A stretch of DNA of 43,095 nt from Flavobacterium sp. GTDB lineage: Bacteria > Bacteroidota > Bacteroidia > Flavobacteriales > Flavobacteriaceae. A program made the translations under genes and the position numbers. Each line of letters starts with the position of its first letter. Positions within the stretch are counted from its first letter, which is position 1. Below, piece by piece: positions 8,499 through 16,624 of the stretch. The notes below the pieces were generated by a model. The model made no database searches. It had not been told where the DNA came from and was given only the letters and a program-made list of their open reading frames with translations. The stretch is taken from the NCBI GenBank assembly GCA_030151565.1, contig JASLDM010000039.1, positions 1 to 43,095 of the forward strand, written 5' to 3'.

Positions 8499-8918
8499 AT
8501 GGCAACTAACAGAACTTTTACTATGATTAAGCCGGACGCTGTTGAAGCAGGTCACATCGGAGGAATCATGAACATGATCACAGAAGGTGGTTTTAGAATT
8601 GTAGCAATGAAATTGACTCAGCTTACTGTAGCTGACGCTCAAAAATTCTACGAAGTACATAAAGAAAGACCTTTCTACGGAGAATTGGTTGAATTTATGT
8701 CAAGAGGTCCAATCGTAGCAGCTATTTTAGAAAAAGAAAATGCAGTAGAAGACTTCAGAACTTTAATTGGAGCTACTAACCCTGCGGATGCTGCTGAAGG
8801 AACTATCCGTAAAAGATACGCAAAATCTATCGGAGAGAACGCTGTTCACGGATCTGATAGCGACGAAAATGCAGCTATTGAAGGTGCTTTCCACTTTGCT
8901 GGAAGAGAGCAATTCTAA
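8499..8918 (+). CDS. ndk: Nucleoside diphosphate kinase
   Basis: This 139-residue enzyme passes the terminal phosphate from ATP to other nucleoside diphosphates through a phosphohistidine. The N-terminal TFTMIKPDAV, RPFYGELVEFMSRGP, and the active site NAVHGSDS with His117 are all present. Length is typical of the family. The ATG at 8499 follows an A-rich leader without a Shine-Dalgarno sequence. It stands alone between its own promoter and a strong terminator. Codon use (frequent GGA, GCT, AGA) looks like that of a highly expressed gene. Confidence 0.97.
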   Translation: MATNRTFTMIKPDAVEAGHIGGIMNMITEGGFRIVAMKLTQLTVADAQKFYEVHKERPFYGELVEFMSRGPIVAAILEKENAVEDFRTLIGATNPADAAEGTIRKRYAKSIGENAVHGSDSDENAAIEGAFHFAGREQF

Positions 8919-8951
8919 GCTAAGTATTTTCTTAGATAATAGAATAAACGA

Positions 8952-8984
8952 ACAGAGCTACTTTTAAGTAGCTCTGTTTTTTTT
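8952..8984 (+). terminator. Terminator of ndk
   Basis: A perfect 12-bp inverted repeat (8952-8963 with 8966-8977) is followed by a run of eight T. The T run lies on the ndk side. For the convergent ilvA gene the tail is not T-rich, so termination of the ilv transcript here would be weaker. Confidence 0.85.
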
Positions 8985-8993
8985 ATGCAACTA

Positions 8994-10241
8994 TTATTGT
9001 CGAATCAAATGTGTAAATAAGTCTTCTTTTTCATTAAGACAACGGAACTCAAATTGATTGTGTTTTAATCGCTGAAGCAAACCTGTAAAATCTTCTTTGC
9101 GTTGCAAGTGAATCCCTACAACTGCTGGTCCAAAATCGCGACTATTTTTTTGATCAAATTGAAAATAGGTAATATCATCTTTTTCTCCTAAAACCTTGGT
9201 TACAAATTCTCGTAATGCTCCTGTTCGTTGCGGAAAATTAATAACAAAATATCGTTTTAATCCTTCATATAACAAAGCACGTTCTTTAATTTCTTCAGAT
9301 CGTGCACTATCGTTATTACTACCACTTACAAGGCAAATAACGTGCTTTCCAATCAATTCTTCTCGATACAAATCCAATGCAGCTAAAGCCAATGCCCCTG
9401 CGGGCTCTACCACAAGAGCTTCTTCATTATAAAGTTGAATGATCATAGAACAAACCTTACCTTCAGGAATAGCAACGACATCGGTTAAGCTTTCTTTACA
9501 AATAGAAAACGTAAGATCTCCAACTCTTTTAACAGCGGCACCATCAACAAATTTATCTATAGTTTTCAAAGTAGTATTGATATTGTTCTCGAGAGATGCC
9601 TTCATAGAAGCTGCTCCCAAAGGTTCAACACCAATAATCTTAGTATTTGGGCTGCAATGTTTAAAAACGGTACAAATACCTGCTGCTAAACCTCCTCCAC
9701 CAATCGGTACAAAAACGTAATCTATTGGTGTTGTACTTGCTTCAAGAAGCTCTAATCCGATTGTTCCTTGTCCAGCAATAACATCCTCATCATCAAAAGG
9801 ATGAATTAAAACAACCTGGTGTTTTGCGACATATTTTTGGGCTTCTGTAAAAGCCTCATCAAAAGTATCGCCAACCAAAACCAAATGAACCTGATCTTTT
9901 CCGAAACGCTTAACTTGATTAATCTTTTGCTGAGGCGTTGTAATAGGCATAAATATACGTCCCTGAATCCCTAGCTTCTCACACGCATATGCTACCCCTT
10001 GTGCATGATTTCCCGCACTTGCACAAACCACTCCTAATTTTTTTTGAGCATCAGATAAATTAATCATTTTATGATAAGCTCCACGCAACTTATAAGAACG
10101 TACAGGTTGTAAATCTTCACGTTTTAAAAACACTTTTGCCTGATAATCATCGCTTAAGTTTTCATTGTAAACTAACGGAGTAACTAATGCTACTCCGTTA
10201 ATTTTTTTTTGAGCTTCATACACTCTATTTAATAAATCCAT
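8994..10241 (-). CDS. ilvA: Threonine dehydratase (biosynthetic)
   Basis: This 415-residue PLP enzyme deaminates threonine to 2-oxobutanoate, the first step of isoleucine synthesis. The cofactor lysine is Lys51 in SYKLRGAYHKM, the phosphate-binding loop is GGGGL (181-185), and SAGNHAQG (75-82) is the substrate loop. A single ACT-like regulatory region occupies about residues 325-415 (RYFVINFPQRTGALREFV), which is the short one-domain form rather than the 514-residue enterobacterial form. Feedback inhibition by isoleucine is expected but not provable here. It is the last gene of the ilv operon and starts 2 nt after ilvC. The released 2-aminoacrylate-type intermediates are the substrates of RidA, encoded near 32400. 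Confidence 0.93.
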   Translation of the reverse strand: MDLLNRVYEAQKKINGVALVTPLVYNENLSDDYQAKVFLKREDLQPVRSYKLRGAYHKMINLSDAQKKLGVVCASAGNHAQGVAYACEKLGIQGRIFMPITTPQQKINQVKRFGKDQVHLVLVGDTFDEAFTEAQKYVAKHQVVLIHPFDDEDVIAGQGTIGLELLEASTTPIDYVFVPIGGGGLAAGICTVFKHCSPNTKIIGVEPLGAASMKASLENNINTTLKTIDKFVDGAAVKRVGDLTFSICKESLTDVVAIPEGKVCSMIIQLYNEEALVVEPAGALALAALDLYREELIGKHVICLVSGSNNDSARSEEIKERALLYEGLKRYFVINFPQRTGALREFVTKVLGEKDDITYFQFDQKNSRDFGPAVVGIHLQRKEDFTGLLQRLKHNQFEFRCLNEKEDLFTHLIRQ

Positions 10242-10243
10242 TT

Positions 10244-11284
10244 TTAATTCGCCCTTAATTTACGTACTGCCATACCTGCTTGCCAACATTCACTATTACG
10301 CATCAACTCTAACTCTTCCTCCAATTTTATACGATAATCTGATTTACTATTTGCTGCTACAACAATAGCAGCCTCAGTACCCGAAGCAACGCTCAAATAC
10401 AATTCCTTTAATACTGGAGTCACTGCAGTTTTAAATCGATTTTTCCAATCTAAAGCACCTCTTTGTGCTGTAGTAGAACAATTAGCAAACATCCAATCCA
10501 TCCCTTGTTCTGCAACTAAAGGCATTAAACTCTGTGTAAGTTCTTCAACAGTTTCATTAAAAGCTTCGCTTGGAGAATGTCCATGTGAGCGCAACACTTC
10601 ATATTGCGCCTCAAAAAGTCCCGCTAGTGCCCCCATTAAGACTCCGCGTTCTCCAGTTAAATCGCTATGAGCTTCTTTTTCAAATGTCGTTTTAAACATA
10701 TATCCAGAACCAATAGCTACACCTAAAGCTAAAGCTCGTACTTGAGCTTTTCCTGTAGCATCTTGATACACTGCATAGCTAGAATTTAACCCCTTCCCTT
10801 CTAAAAACAAACGTCGTAGAGAAGTACCTGACCCTTTAGGCGCTACCAAAACAACATCTACATCCTTTGGCGGATCTATATTTGTTTGCTCTTGAAAAGC
10901 AATACCGAAGCCATGGGAAAAATAGAGTGCTTTTCCAGGGGTTAAATGAGCCTTAACAATATCCCACATTTGTATCTGACCTGCATCAGACAACAAATTC
11001 ATTATAATACTTGCCTGCTTACAAGCTTCTTCTACTTCAAATAAATCTACATTTTCTACCCACCCATCAGCTAAAGCTTTATTCCAACTACTTGTACCCT
11101 TTCGTTGTCCAACCAGAACTTTTAGTCCTTGATCTTTTAAATTTAAAGCTTGCCCGGGCCCTTGAACTCCATAACCAATAACTGCAATAATTTCATTCTT
11201 CAAAACCTCTTTCGCATCTGCTACAGAAAATTCACTTCTTGTAACTACTTCCTCTAATACTCCACCAAAATTTATTAGTGCCAT
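10244..11284 (-). CDS. ilvC: Ketol-acid reductoisomerase
   Basis: This 346-residue NADPH enzyme isomerises and reduces acetolactate or acetohydroxybutyrate. The Rossmann fingerprint GYGVQGPGQALNL (38-50) and the cofactor loop GQRKGTSSW are present. The C-terminal domain holds the metal ligands in HSDLTGERGVLMGAL and the family end QAGMAVRKLR. It is close to the short class in length, but the motif has P instead of the common S after GVQG, and the sequence shows the Bacteroides-type variant with a longer N-terminal loop. It sits between ilvN and ilvA, 28 nt after ilvN. Confidence 0.93.
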   Translation of the reverse strand: MALINFGGVLEEVVTRSEFSVADAKEVLKNEIIAVIGYGVQGPGQALNLKDQGLKVLVGQRKGTSSWNKALADGWVENVDLFEVEEACKQASIIMNLLSDAGQIQMWDIVKAHLTPGKALYFSHGFGIAFQEQTNIDPPKDVDVVLVAPKGSGTSLRRLFLEGKGLNSSYAVYQDATGKAQVRALALGVAIGSGYMFKTTFEKEAHSDLTGERGVLMGALAGLFEAQYEVLRSHGHSPSEAFNETVEELTQSLMPLVAEQGMDWMFANCSTTAQRGALDWKNRFKTAVTPVLKELYLSVASGTEAAIVVAANSKSDYRIKLEEELELMRNSECWQAGMAVRKLRAN

Positions 11285-11312
11285 AACTTTTATTATTTAA
11301 AATTATTATTAT

Positions 11313-11816
11313 TTATAAATTCACTTTATACTCCTCATCATTTTTAGCAACCACAACATAACCGGATCGCGTATACTCTAAAACACCAAAGCACCTTAAT
11401 GCTTCGAGTAAAGCCTGATGCAGAAACATATCACCCGTTTTTTCAAGAATAATATAAGTTGAGGTTTGTTTTAAAACGTTTAGCTGATAAAACTTTATAA
11501 CTTTATTTAAATCAGTAAACGAATTCTTTTCTACACGAACCTTAAAAAGCGCCATTTCCCTACTTACAATCTTCTCCTCTTCATGAAGAATAACTCGAAA
11601 TACATCAATTAGTTTTTCTAATTGTCCAATAACTCTATTTACTTTTTCTCGATTACAAAGGAGTATAATGGTATACTTCATAAGTCCTACTTGCTCTGAT
11701 TCCGAGCTAGTAATACTGATGATTTGTAAATTTCTACGTGTCAAAACGATAGCTAATCGTTGCAGCATTCCCGTAACAACTTCAGTATAAATAGTGAGGG
11801 TTAATCTTTCTTCCAT
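11313..11816 (-). CDS. ilvN: Acetolactate synthase small (regulatory) subunit
   Basis: This 167-residue protein has an N-terminal ACT domain (about residues 4-80: LTIYTEVVTGMLQRLAIVLT, then IISITSSESEQVGLMKYTI) and a C-terminal region typical of IlvN/IlvH. It binds the catalytic IlvB subunit, raises its activity and normally confers valine feedback inhibition. The Gly between Thr and Met in the first loop is kept, but the segment is more diverged than in proteobacterial IlvN. It lies 17 nt after ilvB, in the usual order. Confidence 0.88.
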   Translation of the reverse strand: MEERLTLTIYTEVVTGMLQRLAIVLTRRNLQIISITSSESEQVGLMKYTIILLCNREKVNRVIGQLEKLIDVFRVILHEEEKIVSREMALFKVRVEKNSFTDLNKVIKFYQLNVLKQTSTYIILEKTGDMFLHQALLEALRCFGVLEYTRSGYVVVAKNDEEYKVNL

Positions 11817-11833
11817 CTTCTTTAAATTTTAAA

Positions 11834-13528
11834 TTATTGCAATCGTATTTCCGAAACTGATGCTCCTGTAGGAATCATCGGAAATACATTATCTTCTTTT
11901 AAAACCTCAACCTCAAGCAAATATGCTTCAGGATGCTCAAGTAATGAGGTTATTGCTCGTTTAAGATCATTCCAGTTCTCTACATAATCTCCCGCAATTC
12001 CATATGCTTTTGCTACACCAACAAAATCTGGACTAATCATTTCTGTGAAAGAATATCGCTTTTCAAAAAAAAGCTCCTGCCATTGCCTCACCATTCCTAG
12101 ATATCGATTGTTTAAGATGATTATTTTTACAGCCACATCACTTTGAAATATGGTACCTAATTCTTGAATGGTCATTTGAAAACCACCATCTCCAATTAGA
12201 GCAATAACTTGTTGCGATGATTTTCCAACTTTGGCACCAATTGCAGCAGGAAGCGCAAACCCCATAGTTCCTAACCCTCCAGATGTAACATTAGTACGAG
12301 GCCTTTTATAATCATAATTCCGAGCCGTTACCATTTGATGCTGTCCTACATCCGTAACTATGATTGCAGTTCCATTAGTTAATTCTGAAAGCAATTCCAC
12401 AACAGCTTCCATACGAATCTCTGATGAACTCAGAGCTGGCAGATTTTTAGTCAACACTTCAGTGGCATAGTCACTTTGTATTTTAAATTGTAACAACCAA
12501 TCATCATATCTTTTCGATTTTATTTTGGAAACCAAGTACTCCAAAGCCTCTTTTGCATCTGCATGAATAGCTACAGTAGCAGGTATAATTTTATTTAACT
12601 CTGAGGCATCTATATCTATATGAATAATTTTTGCCTGTTTTGCATAACGACTCACATCACCAGTAACTCGATCGTCAAATCGCATACCTATAGCAAGTAG
12701 CACATCACATTCATTTGTTTTTAAATTAGGTGCATAATCTCCATGCATTCCTACAAAACCGACATACAAAGGATGCGTCGTAGATACAGCTCCCAATCCT
12801 AATAATGTGGATGCAACAGGAATTCCTGTTTTTTCAAGAAATGCGTTGAGAGCCTCTTCCGCCTTGGATAGTAAAATACCCTGTCCAATTAGAAGCAATG
12901 GTTTTTCGGCTTTATTTAATAAGTCTACAGCTTGATCCAAAACCTCTAAATCTACTTCGGGTATGGACTGATAGGTTCGAATAGATCGACAAACTTCATA
13001 ATCAAATTCAAAGCGCTCAAATTGAGCATCCTTAGTAATATCAATTATAACTGGTCCTGGACGTCCTGATTTCGCAATATAAAAGGCCTTTGCTATAACT
13101 TTAGGAATATCTTCTGCACGCCTTACCTGAGCTTGCCATTTAGTAACCGGCATTGCAATGGCCATTACATCCGTTTCTTGAAAAGCATCTGTTCCTAACA
13201 AGGAAGAAGCTACTTGTCCTGTGATACACACTAAAGGAGTCGAATCAATCTGTGCATCTGCCAAGCCTGTAATCAAATTTGTGGCACCTGGTCCAGAAGT
13301 TGCAAATACAACACCAACTTTTCCCGTTACTCTAGCATACCCTTGAGCTGCGTGAATAGCTCCTTGTTCATGTCGGACCAAAAGGTGATTTAATTTATTT
13401 TTTTCTCCATACAGTGCATCATAAATTGGCATTATCGCTCCACCGGGATAACCAAATAAATCAGTCACACCTTCAATTATTAAGCTCGCTATTACAGCTT
13501 CGGCTCCTGTCATCATTTGTTTTTTCAT
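11834..13528 (-). CDS. ilvB: Acetolactate synthase large (catalytic) subunit
   Basis: The protein has 564 residues when started at the ATG at 13528 (MKKQMMTGAEA). The frame is open to 13573, but that start would overlap ilvD by 38 nt, and family members begin near the chosen Met, 7 nt after the ilvD stop. It condenses two pyruvates, or pyruvate with 2-oxobutanoate, using thiamine diphosphate. The catalytic glutamate is Glu54 in VRHEQGAIHAAQGYAR. The cofactor motif GDGGFQM...NNRYLGMVRQWQ is near residues 450-480. An FAD-binding middle domain is present. Subunit partner IlvN follows immediately. Confidence 0.94.
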   Translation of the reverse strand: MKKQMMTGAEAVIASLIIEGVTDLFGYPGGAIMPIYDALYGEKNKLNHLLVRHEQGAIHAAQGYARVTGKVGVVFATSGPGATNLITGLADAQIDSTPLVCITGQVASSLLGTDAFQETDVMAIAMPVTKWQAQVRRAEDIPKVIAKAFYIAKSGRPGPVIIDITKDAQFERFEFDYEVCRSIRTYQSIPEVDLEVLDQAVDLLNKAEKPLLLIGQGILLSKAEEALNAFLEKTGIPVASTLLGLGAVSTTHPLYVGFVGMHGDYAPNLKTNECDVLLAIGMRFDDRVTGDVSRYAKQAKIIHIDIDASELNKIIPATVAIHADAKEALEYLVSKIKSKRYDDWLLQFKIQSDYATEVLTKNLPALSSSEIRMEAVVELLSELTNGTAIIVTDVGQHQMVTARNYDYKRPRTNVTSGGLGTMGFALPAAIGAKVGKSSQQVIALIGDGGFQMTIQELGTIFQSDVAVKIIILNNRYLGMVRQWQELFFEKRYSFTEMISPDFVGVAKAYGIAGDYVENWNDLKRAITSLLEHPEAYLLEVEVLKEDNVFPMIPTGASVSEIRLQ

Positions 13529-13535
13529 GATATTA

Positions 13536-15221
13536 TCATTTAAGACCATCCGTAATACACCCCGTAGATGCATCAGATACCAATTGTCTATATTTATAGA
13601 GAACTCCTTTTATTACTTCTGGTTGAGGAGGTACCCACAACGACCTTCGAGATGCAATCTTTACCTCATCTACAAGCAAACTAAGTGTTCGATGTTCAAC
13701 ATCTATTTCAATACAATCCCCTGTTTCAACAAGTGCAATTAATCCGCCATCAAAAGCCTCAGGAGCCACATGCCCCACTACAAAACCATGGGTCCCTCCA
13801 GAAAAGCGCCCATCTGTAATTAAGGCTACCTTATTCCCTAAGCCGGCCCCAATTAAAGCTGATGTAGGCTTTAACATCTCAGGCATACCTGGTCCTCCTT
13901 TAGGTCCACAATAACGAATTACAACAACATCTCCTTCAGTAATTCCTCCTTTTATCACACAGTCTACAAAAGCATTTTCCCCATCAAAGACTTTTGCTTT
14001 TCCCTTAAAAAAAAGACCTTCTTTACCACTAATTTTTGCTACACTACCTGCCGTAGCTAGGTTACCATATAAAATTTGTAAGTGCCCAGTATTTTTCACA
14101 GGAGATTCTAATGGTAATACAACTTGTTGCTTGGTATCGAAATCGGGTATTAAAGCTAAGTTCTCTGCCAATGTAAATCCAGTTACTGTTAAGCAATCAC
14201 CATCTAAAAGTCCATGACGAAGTAAGTATTTCATCAAGGCGGGTATTCCTCCCACCCGATGTAAATCTTCCATTAAATACTGACCACTAGGCTTTAAATC
14301 AGCCAAAACAGGAACACGATTACTAATATTTTGAAAATCAGCTAGAGTTAAAGGCACATCTACTGCATGTGCAATAGCCAAAAGATGAAGTACCGCATTT
14401 GTTGACCCTCCTAACACAGTTACCACCGTCATTGCATTCTCAAATGCAGCTCTTGTCATAATCTGTTTCGGACGGATATCACACTCTAAAAGCTTACGTA
14501 TGGCATTACCAGATTCAAAACACTCTTCTTTTTTCTCTTGACTTAAAGCAGGGTTTGAAGAACTGTAAGGCAAACTCATACCTAATGCTTCTATAGCAGA
14601 TGCCATGGTGTTTGCAGTATACATACCTCCACAAGCACCTGCACCAGGACAAGCATTCTGAATAATTCCCTTATAATCTTCATCTGCAATAGCGTTATTA
14701 AGTTTAGCACCGAAAGCTTCAAAAGCAGAAACAATATTCAGCTTTTTCCCTTTCCAATTACCAGAATGAATTGTTCCTCCATAAACCATAAGAGCTGGTC
14801 GATTTAAACGCCCCATAGCAATTAACGAGCCTGGCATATTTTTATCACAACCAGCAACAGCAATAACGGCGTCATACCATTGCGCTTGCACTACTGTTTC
14901 AATTGAATCTGCTATTAAATCACGGGAAACCAATGAATATCGCATACCTGTGGTTCCATTAGAAATACCATCACTCACTCCAATAGTATGAAAAATAAGA
15001 CCTACTAAATCTCGATTACAAACACCTCTTTTAATCTCTTGAGCCAATCCATTAAGATGCATATTACATGGATTTCCTTCATACCCCATACTTACAATAC
15101 CAACTTGTGCTAAATCTAGTTGTTGTGGTGTTAATCCTATTCCATAAAGCATTGCTTGGGCAGCAGGTTGCGTTTTATCTTGTGTAATTGTTTTACTATA
15201 CTTATTTAACTCGTTCATCAT
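13536..15221 (-). CDS. ilvD: Dihydroxy-acid dehydratase
   Basis: This 561-residue Fe-S dehydratase makes the 2-oxo acid precursors of valine and isoleucine. Three cluster cysteines are recognisable: Cys52 in NPCNMHLNGLA, one in AGCDKNMPGSLIAMGRLNRP near 123, and one in CPGAGACGGMYTANTMA near 195. The C-terminal DGRFSGGTHGFVVGHVAPEA is the family signature. The gene starts with two in-frame ATG codons (15221 and 15218), either of which could be used, and both overlap the end of ilvE by about 20 nt, so translation is probably coupled. Confidence 0.95.
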   Translation of the reverse strand: MMNELNKYSKTITQDKTQPAAQAMLYGIGLTPQQLDLAQVGIVSMGYEGNPCNMHLNGLAQEIKRGVCNRDLVGLIFHTIGVSDGISNGTTGMRYSLVSRDLIADSIETVVQAQWYDAVIAVAGCDKNMPGSLIAMGRLNRPALMVYGGTIHSGNWKGKKLNIVSAFEAFGAKLNNAIADEDYKGIIQNACPGAGACGGMYTANTMASAIEALGMSLPYSSSNPALSQEKKEECFESGNAIRKLLECDIRPKQIMTRAAFENAMTVVTVLGGSTNAVLHLLAIAHAVDVPLTLADFQNISNRVPVLADLKPSGQYLMEDLHRVGGIPALMKYLLRHGLLDGDCLTVTGFTLAENLALIPDFDTKQQVVLPLESPVKNTGHLQILYGNLATAGSVAKISGKEGLFFKGKAKVFDGENAFVDCVIKGGITEGDVVVIRYCGPKGGPGMPEMLKPTSALIGAGLGNKVALITDGRFSGGTHGFVVGHVAPEAFDGGLIALVETGDCIEIDVEHRTLSLLVDEVKIASRRSLWVPPQPEVIKGVLYKYRQLVSDASTGCITDGLK

Positions 15222-16101
15222 CTTTCTCTAATGTTAAGCTTCCTCTAACTAAATCTGAATATGCTTGCTGTAACTTGTATCCCAAACTAAGTGACCATCC
15301 TTTAGTGAAAACAAAATTATCTACAGATTTTATAGCAATTATTTCTGCAGCAGTACCACAATAGAAAGCATGATCGGCCTGTTGCAATTCCAACATAGTA
15401 AACTGCCCTTCAACCACCTTCATTCCTAAAGCTAATGCCAATTCTATTACAGTCGTTCTAGTAATACCTGGAAGAATATTCCCCAATTGTGGTGTATAAA
15501 GAATGCCATGCTTTTCAAAAAAGAGATTTGCTCCAGGTCCTTCTGCTAAAAAACCTTCGGTATCCAATAGTAAGGCTTCATCAAACCCATTGTCTTTTGC
15601 CTCATTAGTTGCTAGAATTGAATTCACATAATGACCACAGACTTTGGCTTCAATCTGTACTGAACGTGGATGTGGTCTGCAAAAAGAAGATAATTTCAAT
15701 CGTAGTTGTTGCTCCCCCAAATAGGCTCCCCATTCCCATGCAGCGATAAGTATAGATACTTTATTTGGCTTTGTAAGACTCATATTGGCGTCACAAAAAA
15801 CTAAAGGCCGTAAATAAGCATCTTCTAAATTATTTAATCGTAATAACTCCTCACTGATTGCCATCAATTCATCAATCTCGTAATTAAAAGGAATTCCAAT
15901 AAGTGCTGCCGATCGCTGCAAGCGCTCGTAGTGTTCTCTACATTTAAAAATCTGAACTCCTTCTGGTGTATTGTAGGATCTAATTCCTTCAAAAACTCCA
16001 TATCCGTAGTGTAATGTTTGACTATAAAGCGAAGTATTCGCCATAGTTTCTGGAACAAAAGAACCGTCTAAATATAAGACCGTGTTGTTGTTGTAATACA
16101 T
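15202..16101 (-). CDS. ilvE: Branched-chain amino acid aminotransferase
   Basis: This is a 299-residue class IV PLP aminotransferase for the last step of Ile, Val and Leu synthesis. MYYNNNTVLYLDGSFVPE opens the protein. HYGYGVFEGIRSY, the PLP-lysine region EAKVCGHYVNSILA and GFLAEGPGANLFFEKHG follow. The frame is open up to 16194, but the extra 31 residues would be read through the last attenuator terminator (16144-16180), so ATG 16101 is chosen; ATG 16134 is the only other serious choice. It is the first gene of ilvEDBNCA and lies directly behind the four-part leader. Without readthrough of every upstream terminator neither this gene nor the rest of the operon would be transcribed from that promoter. 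Confidence 0.92.
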   Translation of the reverse strand: MYYNNNTVLYLDGSFVPETMANTSLYSQTLHYGYGVFEGIRSYNTPEGVQIFKCREHYERLQRSAALIGIPFNYEIDELMAISEELLRLNNLEDAYLRPLVFCDANMSLTKPNKVSILIAAWEWGAYLGEQQLRLKLSSFCRPHPRSVQIEAKVCGHYVNSILATNEAKDNGFDEALLLDTEGFLAEGPGANLFFEKHGILYTPQLGNILPGITRTTVIELALALGMKVVEGQFTMLELQQADHAFYCGTAAEIIAIKSVDNFVFTKGWSLSLGYKLQQAYSDLVRGSLTLEKDDERVK

Positions 16102-16143
16102 ATTTATATAATTTATTGATAACTTATTTCGCATTTTTTTGGA

Positions 16144-16180
16144 CAAAAAAAAACCTTCCACAAGTAAATGAGAAAGGCTT
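16144..16180 (-). terminator. Attenuator terminator 4 (unit A)
   Basis: On the - strand AAGCCTTTC is paired with GGAAGGTTT across the loop and followed by a run of T. Two of nine base pairs are G-T wobbles, so this copy is weaker than the perfect hairpin of unit B. It ends about 43 nt before the ilvE start. Confidence 0.75.
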
Positions 16181-16203
16181 AGAATATGACACACCGACCT
16201 GAC

Positions 16204-16272
16204 TCACCTGGAAAAGCAAATAATAATTAAAATGATAATGATTTGAATTGGTAACCTAGTAACTGTGAACAT
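16204..16272 (-). CDS. ilv leader peptide 4 (unit A), 22 residues
   Basis: ATG at 16272, TGA at 16204-16206. The peptide starts MFTVTRLPIQ, then has Ile at 11-14 and 16-18 with Leu at 15, and ends CFSR: eight Ile in 22 residues with Ile9. It is directly upstream of a terminator, the layout of a translated attenuator. It is identical to the copy in unit B except Val4/Ala4 and Arg22/Lys22, so the isoleucine run is conserved between duplicates. The likely role is control, not a stable protein. Confidence 0.75.
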   Translation of the reverse strand: MFTVTRLPIQIIIILIIICFSR

Positions 16273-16341
16273 TACTTATATTATTAAAATGATTTTAAAC
16301 TAGTTGTAAAACTTTTTCTCTAATTCTTTTGATACACTGCC

Positions 16342-16377
16342 AAAAAAAAGCCTTTCACAAACAAATGAGAAAGGCTT
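16342..16377 (-). terminator. Attenuator terminator 3 (unit B)
   Basis: A perfect 9-bp stem (- strand AAGCCTTTC 16369-16377 with GAAAGGCTT 16348-16356) is followed by eight T. A 13-nt segment over the leader stop codon (16395-16407) can pair with 16362-16374 and would take up six of the nine bases of the stem's 5' arm. Confidence 0.85.
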
Positions 16378-16400
16378 AGGATACAACATACCGACCTGAC

Positions 16401-16469
16401 TCACTTGGAAAAGCAAATAATAATTAAAATGATAATGATTTGAATTGGTAACCTAGTAGCTGTGAACAT
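16401..16469 (-). CDS. ilv leader peptide 3 (unit B), 22 residues
   Basis: ATG at 16469, TGA at 16401-16403. It starts MFTATRLPIQ, has Ile at 9, 11-14 and 16-18, and ends CFSK. Eight of 22 codons are Ile. The distance from the last Ile codon to the stop is four codons, so a ribosome stalled in the early Ile run would leave the stop-codon region free to base-pair. Confidence 0.78.
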   Translation of the reverse strand: MFTATRLPIQIIIILIIICFSK

Positions 16470-16540
16470 TACTTATTTTATTAAAATGATTGTAAACTAG
16501 TTGTAAAACTTTTTCTCTAATTCTTTTGATACGCTGCCCC

Positions 16541-16624
16541 CAAAAAAAACCTTTCACAAACAAATGAGAAAGGCTTAGAATATGACACACCGACCTGACT
16601 CACTTGGAAAAGCAAATAATAATT
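16541..16624 (-). repeat. Attenuator repeat unit C (partial)
   Basis: These 84 bases match units A and B from the A run through the terminator to the codons for the final Ile-Ile-Ile-Cys-Phe-Ser-Lys of the leader. After the ATT at 16622-16624 the similarity stops and unrelated upstream sequence begins. Confidence 0.82.
16542..16576 (-). terminator. Attenuator terminator 2 (unit C)
   Basis: On the - strand AAGCCTTTC (16568-16576) pairs with GAAAGGTTT (16547-16555) with one wobble and is followed by a T run. It lies 24 nt beyond the stop codon of leader peptide 2. Confidence 0.8.

Larger units (their letters stand above)
16144..16340 (-). repeat. Attenuator repeat unit A (nearest ilvE)
   Basis: This is the first of two full tandem units of about 197 bp. 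By eye it differs from unit B at roughly 13 positions. On the - strand it contains a short leader peptide followed by a terminator. No -7 promoter box is seen inside the unit, so it must be transcribed from upstream. Confidence 0.85.
16341..16540 (-). repeat. Attenuator repeat unit B (middle)
   Basis: This is the second full unit, adjoining unit A and unit C without a gap. It begins with the A run beside the terminator and ends with the segment that follows the unit C terminator on the - strand. It carries a leader peptide and the best terminator of the three units. Confidence 0.85.

Noticed and set aside
16102..16194. Longer ilvE start (reading to 16194)
   Set aside because: The extension is encoded by the terminator hairpin and repeat of unit A and has no resemblance to the aminotransferase family.
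16144..16624. CRISPR-like array
   Set aside because: The units are about 197 bp, contain translated leaders and terminators, and have no short repeat/spacer pattern.
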